A stretch of DNA of 64,000 bases from Tessaracoccus palaemonis. Lineage in GTDB: Bacteria > Actinomycetota > Actinomycetes > Propionibacteriales > Propionibacteriaceae. The notes under the pieces are model-generated. The model saw nothing but the letters and a program-made list of their open reading frames with translations. It had not been told where the DNA came from and did no database searches. The stretch spans positions 310,001-374,000 of the forward strand of contig NZ_CP079216.1 of the NCBI RefSeq assembly GCF_019316905.1. Reading direction: 5' to 3'. The position numbers and the translations under genes are program-made. This document shows positions 24,523 through 32,273 of the stretch, in pieces (the first letter of the stretch is position 1; every line of letters begins with the position of its first letter).

Positions 24523-25281
24523 ATGACCGCCAGCCCGGAGCAGGTTCAGGACATCAACACCGGCCGTGACTTCCCGTTCTACAGCGGCGTCCCGGTCCTG
24601 ATCAAGGGCGGCGGCTGGCTGATCGTGGCGGCGGCCTGCCTCGTGTCCTTCCTCGTCCTGATCCTGCTGCCCGTCCCCGGCATGGTCGGCATGTGGGTGC
24701 GCGCGATCCTGTTCCCGGTGATCCCGCTGGTCGCGTTGGCCTTCGTCGCACCGAAGGGATGGACCGCCATCTTCCGGAGGGTCCGCGTCCGCGACGTCGG
24801 CGCGATGTTCCTCTTCGCGATCATCAACATCGCCGTGTCGTTCGCGGTTGCTGCGCCGCTCAAGGACGCGCTGGGTGCGGAGGCCAACCCGGCCGGGGGA
24901 ATCCTCGCGGGCCTCGACATGCCGGGCCGTGTCTCCTTCTACCTGGCGACCGCGCCGCAGCTGCTCGGTGAGGAGCTCGTCACGATCCTGCCGTTCCTGG
25001 CGCTGCTCTACGTCTTCGTCGCGAAGTTCAACTGGCCGCGCTGGGTCGCGGTGCTGGTCTCCTGGCTGGCGACGGCGCTGATCTTCGGGGCCCTGCACCT
25101 GCCGACCTACGACTGGAACTTCCTCCAGTGCTTCCTCATCATCGGTTCGGCGCGACTGATCCTCAGTCTCGCCTTCCTGGTCACCAAGAACGTGTGGGTC
25201 TCCGCCGGCGCCCACATCATCAATGACTGGGTGCTGTTCACCATCCCGCTTGCGCTGGCCGGCGCCTCCCTCATCTCCTGA
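24523..25281 (+). CDS. CPBP-family intramembrane metalloprotease-like protein 1
   Basis: 252 aa, about seven membrane helices. CPBP (CAAX/Abi) catalytic motifs: Glu150-Glu151 in GEELVTILPFLAL, FGALH (His192) in helix, and HIIND (His231, Asn234). Motif 1 lacks the Arg of the canonical EExxxR and has ILP instead, shared with paralogues 2 and 3 here. The block GWTAIFRRVRVRDVG is also shared. ATG 24523 is set by GGGGAG six bases upstream. It lies 46 bp before the histidine kinase gene and is likely in one transcript with it. Substrate unknown; relatives process prenylated proteins or bacteriocin-related peptides. Confidence 0.8.
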   Translation: MTASPEQVQDINTGRDFPFYSGVPVLIKGGGWLIVAAACLVSFLVLILLPVPGMVGMWVRAILFPVIPLVALAFVAPKGWTAIFRRVRVRDVGAMFLFAIINIAVSFAVAAPLKDALGAEANPAGGILAGLDMPGRVSFYLATAPQLLGEELVTILPFLALLYVFVAKFNWPRWVAVLVSWLATALIFGALHLPTYDWNFLQCFLIIGSARLILSLAFLVTKNVWVSAGAHIINDWVLFTIPLALAGASLIS

Positions 25282-25327
25282 GCTATCGTCGCGGTGACCG
25301 ACGGGTGACTCGAGGAGGCCGACGCGC

Positions 25328-26503
25328 ATGGCCGAAGGGCTCGCACGACTCCCGCGACCTGCCACCGAACGGGGCAGGGACGCGGCGGGGGCCGTCGCGC
25401 TCGCCGTCGCGTTGGGCGTCCTTCAGGTCGTCGACGACGGTCCGGCGGGGCTGTTCGGCTGGGAGTACGCGGGGGTCCTGCTGGCGTGCGCGGCCCTCGT
25501 CTGGCGGCGCGCGGCGCCCGTGATCACGCTGGTGGTCGCTTTCGTGGCGTGCGTGGCCTCCGCGATCCTGACCGGAGGCATTCCGGGCGCGTTCGTCCCG
25601 CTCGCGGTGGCCGTCTACACGGCCGTGAGCCGCACGTCGCCCCTCCCGAAGGCCCTCGCGATCGGTGCGCTCGCCCTGGTGGGTGTGGGCGTGTCCCTCG
25701 TGGTGGGGACGGGAAGGTCGGCCTCCGACCCGGAGGTCACGTCGGCGGAGGTGTGGATCGGACTGATCATCGCGGTCGGGGCCGCGATCAGCCTCTACCG
25801 CCGGTCGCTGGCGCAGGAACGGGAGCGGGCGCTCGCCGCCGAGGCGACGAAGGACGCGTTGGCGAGCCGGAAGGTCGCGGAGGAGAGGCTGCGGATCGCG
25901 CGGGAGCTGCACGACGCCGTCGGCCACCACATCGCGGTGATGAACGTGCAGGCGGGTGTCGCCGAGGCCCTGCTCCAGTCGTCGCCGGACGCCGCGGCCG
26001 CCGCGCTCGAGCGCGTCCAGGAGGCCGGCGCCAGGGTGCTGGAGGAGTTGCCGGTGATGCTCCGGGTGCTGCGGACCGACGGCGAGGCCGAGACCAGGCC
26101 CAGCGCGGGCCTGGCCGACCTCCCCGAACTCATCGAGCACGCCACCGCCTCCGGGCTCCACGTCGACCTGCGCGAGAGCGGCAGCCATCCGGAGCTGCCG
26201 GCCGCGACCTACCTCTCCGCCTACCGGATCGTCCAGGAGGCGCTGACGAATGCCGCCCGCCACGGCGACGGCGCGGCCAGCGTGCGTGTGGACTACAGAG
26301 GCCCAAGCCTGATCCTGGAGGTGCGCAACGCCGTCGGTGGCGGCACCTCGTCAGGCTCGGGATTCGGGCTCGTCGGCATGCGGGAACGGGCCCTGGCGGC
26401 CGGGGGCGACGTCACCGTCGCGCGGGACGGCGACACCTTCGTCGTACGGGCCGAGCTGCCGACCAGGGGCGCAAGCAACAGACAAGGGGAGGGGCAGCCA
26501 TGA
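25328..26503 (+). CDS. Sensor histidine kinase, NarL/LiaS-type (HisKA_3)
   Basis: 391 aa. About six N-terminal hydrophobic segments (20-155) with no large extracellular domain, so it may sense the membrane itself. Dimerisation domain RIARELHDAVGHHIAVMNVQAG with phospho-acceptor His195. ATPase domain with LSAYRIVQEALTNAARHG (N box) and SGFGLVGMRERALAAGG (G box). GAGGAGG precedes the ATG. The stop overlaps the response regulator start (ATGA). Flanked by CPBP protease genes, which probably belong to its regulon. Confidence 0.92.
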   Translation: MAEGLARLPRPATERGRDAAGAVALAVALGVLQVVDDGPAGLFGWEYAGVLLACAALVWRRAAPVITLVVAFVACVASAILTGGIPGAFVPLAVAVYTAVSRTSPLPKALAIGALALVGVGVSLVVGTGRSASDPEVTSAEVWIGLIIAVGAAISLYRRSLAQERERALAAEATKDALASRKVAEERLRIARELHDAVGHHIAVMNVQAGVAEALLQSSPDAAAAALERVQEAGARVLEELPVMLRVLRTDGEAETRPSAGLADLPELIEHATASGLHVDLRESGSHPELPAATYLSAYRIVQEALTNAARHGDGAASVRVDYRGPSLILEVRNAVGGGTSSGSGFGLVGMRERALAAGGDVTVARDGDTFVVRAELPTRGASNRQGEGQP

Positions 26504-27159
26504 CGGTACGCGTCGTCGTCGTCGACGACCAGGATCTGATCCGCGGGGGATTCGTCGCGATCATCGGCACCGCGGAGGACATGGAGGTCGTCGGTGAGGC
26601 CGCGAACGGTCTCGATGCGATCGAGGTCGTCCGCGAGACGGTCCCCGACGTGGTCCTGATGGATATCCGGATGCCCGGCATGGATGGTCTGGAGGCCACC
26701 GAGCAGCTGGCGGCCGACCCCGATCTCGGAGGCGTCAGGATCATCGTCCTCACGACCTTCGAGGAGGACGCCTACGTGCTGCGCGCCATCCACGGAGGGG
26801 CCAGCGGATTCCTGGGCAAGAGCGTCCGGCCCGCAGCGCTGCTCGACGCGATCCGGACCGTCGCCGCCGGGGAGTCGCTGCTGTCGCCGGGGGCGACGCG
26901 AGCGCTCATCGCCCACGTGACCAGCGACATTCCGCAGCCCAGCGCCGTTGGGGAGCGGTTCCGGTACCTGACCGACCGGGAACGCGAGGTCGTGCTGCTG
27001 GTCGCACAGGGGCTCAGCAACGAGGAGATCGCACAGAAGCTGTTCGTCACCCCGCTCACTGCGAAGACGCACGTGAACAGGGCCATGACGAAGGTGGGCG
27101 CGCGGGACCGCGCCCAGCTCGTCGTCGCGGCGTACCAGTCCGGGCTGGCCGGCGGTTGA
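26500..27159 (+). CDS. LuxR/NarL-family response regulator
   Basis: 219 aa. Receiver domain 1-120 with Asp9-Asp10, phospho-acceptor Asp55 (LMDIRMPG), Thr in VLTTFEED and Lys in GKSVRP. C-terminal HTH (YLTDREREVVLLVAQGLSNEEIAQKLFVTPLTAKTHVNRAMTKVG) at about 150-212. ATG 26500 overlaps the kinase stop. Candidate binder of the GTAC-N10-GTAC palindromes found before the next three genes; this link is inference from position. Confidence 0.93.
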   Translation: MTVRVVVVDDQDLIRGGFVAIIGTAEDMEVVGEAANGLDAIEVVRETVPDVVLMDIRMPGMDGLEATEQLAADPDLGGVRIIVLTTFEEDAYVLRAIHGGASGFLGKSVRPAALLDAIRTVAAGESLLSPGATRALIAHVTSDIPQPSAVGERFRYLTDREREVVLLVAQGLSNEEIAQKLFVTPLTAKTHVNRAMTKVGARDRAQLVVAAYQSGLAGG

Positions 27160-27172
27160 CAGCGGATCCCTC

Positions 27173-27190
27173 GTACCGCGGGCGCAGTAC
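27173..27190. promoter_or_regulatory. Palindromic operator GTACCGCGGGCGCAGTAC before CPBP gene 2
   Basis: 18-bp inverted repeat; with flanks CCTCGTAC/GTACGAGG it extends to 27169-27194. Second half-site begins 84 bp before GTG 27271, exactly as in the copy at 28540. A shared GTGTCTGCG(T/C)CTGC follows at 74 bp in both. Confidence 0.65.
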
Positions 27191-27270
27191 GAGGAAGTGT
27201 CTGCGTCTGCCAGATGGCGGATCGGGCCGATCTTGAGAGGCTCTTCTCATCACCACATGAGGAGTTGGAA

Positions 27271-28044
27271 GTGTCCACCGAGACCGTCACCGAAACCGAA
27301 ACAGCAGCCCCCCGACGCGCCGCGTCCGACCTGCCCTTCTACAACGACCTGCCCACCGCGATCAGTGGGACCAAGTGGCTCGTCATCGTCGCCGCCTGCG
27401 CGCTCGCCTATGCGCAGCTCGTCCTGCTGCCCCTTCCCGGAAGCGCCCAGGCCCAGCAGTGGATGCACGCGATCCTGTTCCCGGTCATTCCCCTGGCCGC
27501 GCTCGCGTGGGCCGCGCCCCAGGGGTGGACCGCGATCTTCCGCAGGGTGCGGGTGCGCGACATCGGCGCGATGATCGGCTTCGGACTGCTCTGCCTCACT
27601 GCCTCGTGCGCGCTGGCGATGCCGCTTGCCAAGGTCATCGGCGCCTCGGCAAACCCGTCGGCCCACATCCTCGCGGAAGCCTCCACCGGGCAGCAGATCT
27701 CCTTCTTCCTCGCCACCCTTCCGCAGCTGCTGGGTGAGGAACTGATCACCATTCTGCCCATGCTCGCGCTGATGTCGCTGCTGGTCCGGTGGGGATGGAG
27801 CCGCAGGGCTTCGCTGGCCACGGCCTGGATCGGAACCGCCGTGCTCTTCGGGCTCCTGCACCTGCCCACCTACAACTGGAACGTCCTCCAGTGCCTGGCG
27901 CTGATCGGGGTCGCGCGGCTGTTCCTGACGCTGGCCTTCGTCGTGACGAGGAACCTGTGGGTCTCGACCGGCGCGCACATCCTCAACGACTGGATCATGT
28001 TCTCCGTCCCGATCCTGCTGAGCGCCGCCGCGATCACGCTCTGA
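27271..28044 (+). CDS. CPBP-family intramembrane protease-like protein 2
   Basis: 257 aa, close paralogue of protein 1: DLPFYNDLPTAISGTKW opening, GWTAIFRRVRVRDIG block, motif 1 GEELITILPMLAL, motif 2 FGLLH within LFGLLHLPTYNWNVLQC, motif 3 HILND. GTG 27271 is chosen because GAGGAG lies seven bases upstream and because it places the upstream element at the same distance as in paralogue 3; an ATG 57 bases earlier would translate the conserved leader. Probably regulated by the preceding two-component system through the operator at 27173. Confidence 0.78.
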   Translation: MSTETVTETETAAPRRAASDLPFYNDLPTAISGTKWLVIVAACALAYAQLVLLPLPGSAQAQQWMHAILFPVIPLAALAWAAPQGWTAIFRRVRVRDIGAMIGFGLLCLTASCALAMPLAKVIGASANPSAHILAEASTGQQISFFLATLPQLLGEELITILPMLALMSLLVRWGWSRRASLATAWIGTAVLFGLLHLPTYNWNVLQCLALIGVARLFLTLAFVVTRNLWVSTGAHILNDWIMFSVPILLSAAAITL

Positions 28045-28058
28045 GGGGGACGAGGCCG

Positions 28059-28077
28059 CATCGGCGCTGCGCCGATG
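28059..28077 (+). terminator. Hairpin after CPBP gene 2
   Basis: CATCGGCGC and GCGCCGATG pair around one base, 15 bp after the stop. An 18-bp perfect palindrome GGCCGATCCGGATCGGCC follows at 28089-28106. Confidence 0.45.
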
Positions 28078-28088
28078 GCCGACAAGCT

Positions 28089-28106
28089 GGCCGATCCGGA
28101 TCGGCC
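28089..28106. repeat. Perfect 18-bp palindrome GGCCGATCCGGATCGGCC
   Basis: No central gap, so suited to a dimeric DNA-binding protein rather than a terminator. Lies between CPBP gene 2 and the small gene at 28246. Confidence 0.4.
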
Positions 28107-28145
28107 GTCACGACGCCAGGCCAGTGGCCCTCCGGCCACCGCCTG

Positions 28146-28163
28146 GTACTCGCGCCCGACTAC
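28146..28163. promoter_or_regulatory. Third operator-like site GTACTCGCGCCCGACTAC
   Basis: GTAC-N10-CTAC, one base off the palindrome ends, 86 bp from half-site to ATG 28246. Weaker in the centre than the other two. Confidence 0.4.
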
Positions 28164-28245
28164 CGCAGGAACCGCTGGGGGGCGGCTCCTTCGGTAGTCT
28201 GGGTGCATCCGCCGACGCCGGTCGGCGCCGTCAGGAGGGGTGGCG

Positions 28246-28524
28246 ATGCAGCTGACCCGTGCGGAGTTCGCATCGCTGATTGAGCAGGCCATGTGTGGGG
28301 CCACGGTCGACGACGACCGGCTCACTCCGGAGGAGCAGGCAGCCCTGACGGCGCTGAACGGCGCGCGCCCCAGCAGCCGGCGCGACCTGATCGGCGCCGC
28401 CTGGGGTGTGTACGCCCAGCGGGACCCGGACCGGGCCAGGCGACGTGAGCGACGAGCCGCCGCGTCACACCACCACCCCGTCGATCCGGACGAGAACCCG
28501 ACGACGAAGACGTCGGCGGACTAG
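28246..28524 (+). CDS. Small hydrophilic protein in CPBP cluster
   Basis: 92 aa, unrecognised. An N-terminal helical part (MQLTRAEFASLIEQAM) is followed by acidic and then Arg-rich segments (RDPDRARRRERRAAASHHH) and an Asp/Asn/Thr-rich tail. No signal peptide or membrane helix. AGGAGG seven bases before ATG 28246 fixes the start. It stands between CPBP genes 2 and 3, each preceded by an operator-like site, so it is probably co-regulated with them. Confidence 0.55.
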   Translation: MQLTRAEFASLIEQAMCGATVDDDRLTPEEQAALTALNGARPSSRRDLIGAAWGVYAQRDPDRARRRERRAAASHHHPVDPDENPTTKTSAD

Positions 28525-28539
28525 CCCCGTCGGCGGCGG

Positions 28540-28557
28540 ATACTGCGGTCGCGGTAC
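28540..28557. promoter_or_regulatory. Palindromic operator ATACTGCGGTCGCGGTAC before CPBP gene 3
   Basis: Matches the 27173 site as (G/A)TAC-(C/T)GCG-GK-CGC(A/G)-GTAC, with the same 84-bp distance to the start codon and the same GTGTCTGCG element ten bases on. Confidence 0.65.
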
Positions 28558-28637
28558 GCGCAGGTGTCTGCGCCTGCACGATGGCCGCGCGGGCCTTTCC
28601 TGGAACGCTGGAATCATCACCGAGCAAGGAGATGATC

Positions 28638-29384
28638 GTGACGACCCAGGTCGTGCCGAGCAGACCGGCAGCCCACCGCCCCACCCGCGCCGAAGTGCCC
28701 TTTGACGGGCTCGGGCGGGGCGCTATCAGCGGACCCCGCTGGGTCGTGATCCTGGCGGCGTGCGCCGTCGAGTTCGACCAGTTCGCCCTGCTTCCGGCGA
28801 CCGGCACGGTCGGCCACTGGGCCGGCCTGGCGTTGTTCCCGATCATCCCGCTCGCCGCTCTCATGTGGGCGACCCCGACGGGGTGGACGGCGCTCGTGAG
28901 GGGCATCGGTCCGCGCGACCTCGGCGTGCTGCTCGGCGTGGCGCTTGCCTGCCTGGCGACGGTGACGATCGGCTCGCTGGCCTTGTCGGAGGCAGGTCCG
29001 CTCGGTCACCTGCCCGGGCCGGTGACGGGCCACGGCCTCTACAGCTTCCTGCTCGAGGGCGTCCCCCACATCCTGGGGGAGGAACTGGTCGCCGTCCTCC
29101 CGATGCTCGCCCTGGCCTCCGGCCTGCGTCGCCTCAGCTGGTCTCGCAGCGTTGCGCAGACCGTCGCATCGGTCGTGGTCGCCGGTGTTTTCGTCCTGCT
29201 CCACCTCCCGACATCCAACTGGAACGTCGTCGAGTGCGTCGTGCTGGTCGGCGTCATGAGACTCGTGCTCGCCTTCGGGTTCTTCACCACCAGGAGCCTC
29301 TGGGTGCCGATCGGGGCGCACCTGCTGAGCGACCTCGCCCTGTTCACCATGCCGCTGCTTGTCAGCGCGGCCTACCTGATCTGA
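28638..29384 (+). CDS. CPBP-family intramembrane protease-like protein 3
   Basis: 248 aa, more diverged third paralogue: GWTALVRGIGPRDLG block, motif 1 GEELVAVLPMLAL, motif 2 near VLLHLPTSNWNVVEC, motif 3 HLLSD in place of HxxxN. GTG 28638 has AAGGAG six bases upstream; an ATG at 28632 would touch the RBS. The third motif has Asp where paralogues 1 and 2 have Asn-Asp, so activity may differ. Twelve bases separate it from the fourth CPBP gene, forming an operon. Confidence 0.75.
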   Translation: MTTQVVPSRPAAHRPTRAEVPFDGLGRGAISGPRWVVILAACAVEFDQFALLPATGTVGHWAGLALFPIIPLAALMWATPTGWTALVRGIGPRDLGVLLGVALACLATVTIGSLALSEAGPLGHLPGPVTGHGLYSFLLEGVPHILGEELVAVLPMLALASGLRRLSWSRSVAQTVASVVVAGVFVLLHLPTSNWNVVECVVLVGVMRLVLAFGFFTTRSLWVPIGAHLLSDLALFTMPLLVSAAYLI

Positions 29385-29396
29385 GAGAAGAAGCAC

Positions 29397-30098
29397 ATGA
29401 CTGCACCTGTCCCTGACGCGACCCCCATGCGAGGAACGGACGCGTGGCGCGTGGCGCCGCGACCCTGGATCGGCCTGGTGATCTGGGCCGTCTACATCAT
29501 CGTCGTCTACTCGCTCGAGGCGTTCTCCGGTGTGCGGTACGACGCGCTGAGCGACTCGGCCGGGAATCTCGTCCGGTTCGGGATCATTCCTCTGGCGGTA
29601 GGCTCGGCGCTTCTGATCGCGACGGTGACCGCTCTCGGCTGGTGGCGTCCGGTTCTGGTCGACGACCGGCCGGTGACGCGCAGGTGGTTGTGGGCGTTGC
29701 CCGCGCTCATGACCGTGGTCATGATCTCCAACCTGTTCGCGACCCGGTGGGCCGGGATCCAGTTCGACTATCTGGTCCTCGCCCTCGCGCTGGGTGTGTG
29801 CGTCGGGTTCGCGGAGGAGGTCCTCGCACGCGGGCTGCTGATCACCGCGCTTCGCGCCCGGCTCGGTGAGCCGTGGGTGTGGTTCATCAGCTCGGCGCTC
29901 TTCGGGATCATGCACGCGTTCAACGCGGTGCTCGGATCGCCCCTCGGAACGTCGCTGCTGCAGGCCGCACTCGCCTTCGCGTCCGGCTCCGTCTTCTACC
30001 TGCTCCGCCGCCTCACCGGCTGGCTCTGGCCCGCGATCCTGCTCCACGCCATCTGGGACTTCTCGCAGTTCACGTCGGGACTCTCGCCGATCGGCTGA
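29397..30098 (+). CDS. CPBP-family intramembrane glutamic endopeptidase 4 (canonical motifs)
   Basis: 233 aa, about seven membrane helices. Unlike its neighbours it has the canonical motif 1 AEEVLARGLL (EExxxR with Glu-Glu, Arg), motif 2 FGIMH and motif 3 HAIWD. It is therefore the best candidate for an active protease in the cluster. Start ATG 29397 follows AGAGAAGAAG. Co-transcribed with paralogue 3. It could process a product of the cluster or provide immunity, as Abi proteins do in bacteriocin loci; no bacteriocin precursor was found. Confidence 0.85.
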   Translation: MTAPVPDATPMRGTDAWRVAPRPWIGLVIWAVYIIVVYSLEAFSGVRYDALSDSAGNLVRFGIIPLAVGSALLIATVTALGWWRPVLVDDRPVTRRWLWALPALMTVVMISNLFATRWAGIQFDYLVLALALGVCVGFAEEVLARGLLITALRARLGEPWVWFISSALFGIMHAFNAVLGSPLGTSLLQAALAFASGSVFYLLRRLTGWLWPAILLHAIWDFSQFTSGLSPIG

Positions 30099-30132
30099 CG
30101 GCGACCTCGCGCTGATCGCGACGGCGGTGCCG

Positions 30133-30891
30133 CTAGGCCCACACGGCCAGGGCGAGCAGCGCGACCGACAGCGCCACCTCCAGCAGCCCGATCTGCATCG
30201 GTCGCCGGGGCGCACGCGGCATCCACCAGGCCCTGGCCGGCAGCGCGACGGCGAACAGGATCCACGGCCAGCCGAGCCAGCCGACGGCGATGGCCGCAAC
30301 GATGAGCGCCGCGACGGTGGCGTGGTAGGCCACCGACCGGCGGGCGGACGTCGGGTCGTTGCGCTCCCTGATCAGCGCCTTGACGTGCAGCACGGTACCG
30401 ACGAAGTACAGCGTCACGATCGCCATGAGGGCCCACTCGGAGGCCGTCGGCTGCGGGGCGCCCGGGACGAGGCGGAGCACGGCCATCAGCCCACACGACG
30501 CGAGCACCGTCGTCACACCGGACGCCAGCGAACGCTCGCGCCTCGTCGCGGCCCACCACAGGGCCGGGCCGAGGAGCAGGGCGTAGACGGGCACCCACCA
30601 CAGCAGGGTCGGGCCCCGGAGGATGAGCGTCGCGACGCCGAGAGCTGCGGCGGCGACCCCGTACGTCGCCAGGGCGGAGTAGTGGCGTCCCCGCCGCTTC
30701 GGAGTCGACTTGAGCACCAGCACTGCGGCGCTGAACGCGAAGTACCCGACCAGCCAGGTCAGGCACAGCGTCAGGTCCGCCCAGCCGAGCGGTCGCACGC
30801 GCGAGGCGAGTGCCACCCCGACGATCGACGGCACGAGGAGCATCGCCCACGCGCCGTGCTGTCGGGGCACCCAGGAGGAAGATTTCGCCAC
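30133..30891 (-). CDS. YwiC-like family membrane protein
   Basis: 252 aa with eight to ten membrane helices. The diagnostic N-terminus WVPRQHGAWAML is present, along with FAFSAAVLVLKSTPKRRGRHYSAL and the VGTVLHVKALIRERND loop. Family function unknown; in Bacillus the gene lies by nitrate-respiration genes. GTG 30891 with TAGCGT six bases upstream: leaderless. Confidence 0.85.
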   Translation of the reverse strand: MAKSSSWVPRQHGAWAMLLVPSIVGVALASRVRPLGWADLTLCLTWLVGYFAFSAAVLVLKSTPKRRGRHYSALATYGVAAAALGVATLILRGPTLLWWVPVYALLLGPALWWAATRRERSLASGVTTVLASCGLMAVLRLVPGAPQPTASEWALMAIVTLYFVGTVLHVKALIRERNDPTSARRSVAYHATVAALIVAAIAVGWLGWPWILFAVALPARAWWMPRAPRRPMQIGLLEVALSVALLALAVWA

Positions 30892-30897
30892 CCGGCC

Positions 30898-30903
30898 ACG
30901 CTA
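30898..30903 (-). promoter_or_regulatory. -10 hexamer TAGCGT, leaderless start of YwiC-like gene
   Basis: TAGCGT, then GGCCGG, then GTG 30891. Confidence 0.5.
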
Positions 30904-31010
30904 GCCGACGGGGCTCGGCCCGTTTCCCGCGCCCCGGGGCCACCTCGCACTCCCGGAGCGACCGCGCCGTCGGCCGCCCCCGCCGTCGACCTCCGCCGCC
31001 GCCCTCTGCG

Positions 31011-31110
31011 CAGACGCCAACGGTATTTCCCAGGCGCCAACGGTATGCACGGACGCCAACGGTATTCGCGTGTTTTTCGTTGGCGTCTGTGCATTTCGTT
31101 GGCGTCCGCG
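31011..31110. repeat. Family B repeat cluster (ACGCCAACGGTAT)
   Basis: Three direct GCCAACGGTAT copies (31016, 31036, 31054 region) followed by two inverted CGTTGGCGTC copies, able to form hairpins. A second cluster with the same order lies at 45511-45606. Sits between divergent genes. Confidence 0.7.
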
Positions 31111-31185
31111 AGGGGGCGCGGGTCATCCTCGTGACTGACCGACGGCTGACCTCCGACGCGCGACGTCGATGCACTCACCGGCGAC

Positions 31186-31191
31186 TAGCGT
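31186..31191 (+). promoter_or_regulatory. -10 hexamer TAGCGT, leaderless start
   Basis: TAGCGT, CGCCCC, ATG 31198. Confidence 0.5.
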
Positions 31192-31197
31192 CGCCCC

Positions 31198-32151
31198 ATG
31201 GACACGCTGCAGTGGATGCTCGACTCCGACCCGGCGCTGCGCTGGCAGGTGGAGCGCGATCTGGCCGGAGCCCCGCCCGAGGTGTGGGAAGCGACGCGGG
31301 CCAGGATCGCGACGGAGGGGTTCGGCGCGGAACTCCTCTCCCACCAGGGCGACGACGGGCAGTGGGCGGGCGGCGCGTTCTTCCCCGCGGAGTTCGACCA
31401 GAACGCCGACGGCCAGCCGTGGACCGCGACGACCCCGACGCTCACGATGCTGCGGGAGTTCGGCCTCGACGCGGCCGTCCTTGCCGGCACCGCGGAGAAG
31501 CTGCGCGCCAACTCGAGGTGGGAGTACGACGATCTGCCCTACTGGGACGGCGAGGTCGACGTCTGCATCAACGGGTCGACGCTGGCCAACGGCGCCTGGC
31601 TGGGCACGGACGTCGCGATGCTCCGGCAGTGGTTCCTCGACCACCAGCTCGACGACGGCGGCTGGAACTGTGAGTGGGTCGAGGGCTCGACGCGCTCGTC
31701 GTTCCACTCGACCCTCAACGCCCTCAAGGGGATGCTCGCCTACGAGCAGTACGAGGGCCCGGATCCGGAGCTCGCGGCGTCACGTCGACGCGGCGAGGAG
31801 TACCTGCTGAAGCGACGGCTGCTCTTCCGGCTCTCCGACGGCGAACTCGTCGGGCCGTGGGTGGACAAGTTCGCCTGGCCCTTCCGCTGGTTCTACAGCG
31901 CGCTCAACGCCCTGGACTACTTCCGGGAATCGGCGCTCTATGCCGGGACCGGTCCAGACCCGCGACTCACGCAGGCCATCGACGTCGTGCTGGGCGACCG
32001 CGCCGACGACGGCACCTGGGTCCAGGGTCGCCGCCATCCGGGCGAGGTGTGGATCGAGGTCGACGTCGACGCCGGCGAGCCGTCGAAGTGGCTCACGTTC
32101 TACGCCACCCGGGTGCTGAACTGGTGGGCCGAGGCCGGCCGCCAGCCCTGA
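31198..32151 (+). CDS. Alpha-alpha toroid (squalene-cyclase/prenyltransferase-like) protein
   Basis: 317 aa. QW-like repeats recur: GDDGQWAGGAF, DDGGWNCEW and DDGTWVQGRRH, spaced as in terpenoid-cyclase toroids. The catalytic DxDD motif of squalene-hopene cyclases is not seen, so enzymatic cyclisation is doubtful. Cys-containing GGWNCEWVEGSTRSSFHSTLNAL is conserved-looking. Soluble, no signal. Leaderless start. Such proteins are common singletons in actinobacteria with unknown function. Confidence 0.7.
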   Translation: MDTLQWMLDSDPALRWQVERDLAGAPPEVWEATRARIATEGFGAELLSHQGDDGQWAGGAFFPAEFDQNADGQPWTATTPTLTMLREFGLDAAVLAGTAEKLRANSRWEYDDLPYWDGEVDVCINGSTLANGAWLGTDVAMLRQWFLDHQLDDGGWNCEWVEGSTRSSFHSTLNALKGMLAYEQYEGPDPELAASRRRGEEYLLKRRLLFRLSDGELVGPWVDKFAWPFRWFYSALNALDYFRESALYAGTGPDPRLTQAIDVVLGDRADDGTWVQGRRHPGEVWIEVDVDAGEPSKWLTFYATRVLNWWAEAGRQP

Positions 32152-32273
32152 CCCGTCTGTCGCGCCCCGTTTCGCCGGCCCCGGACCCGTCGGCTGCCTC
32201 CGGACCCGCCGGCCATCCCCCGTCCGCGAGAAGGCGAGCCGGCGCAGCGGGGCAGCGCAGCTGGCCGACGGGG

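Noticed and set aside
31198-32151. Squalene-hopene cyclase
   Set aside because: Only QW-like repeats; the DxDD catalytic motif and full length (~630 aa) are missing.
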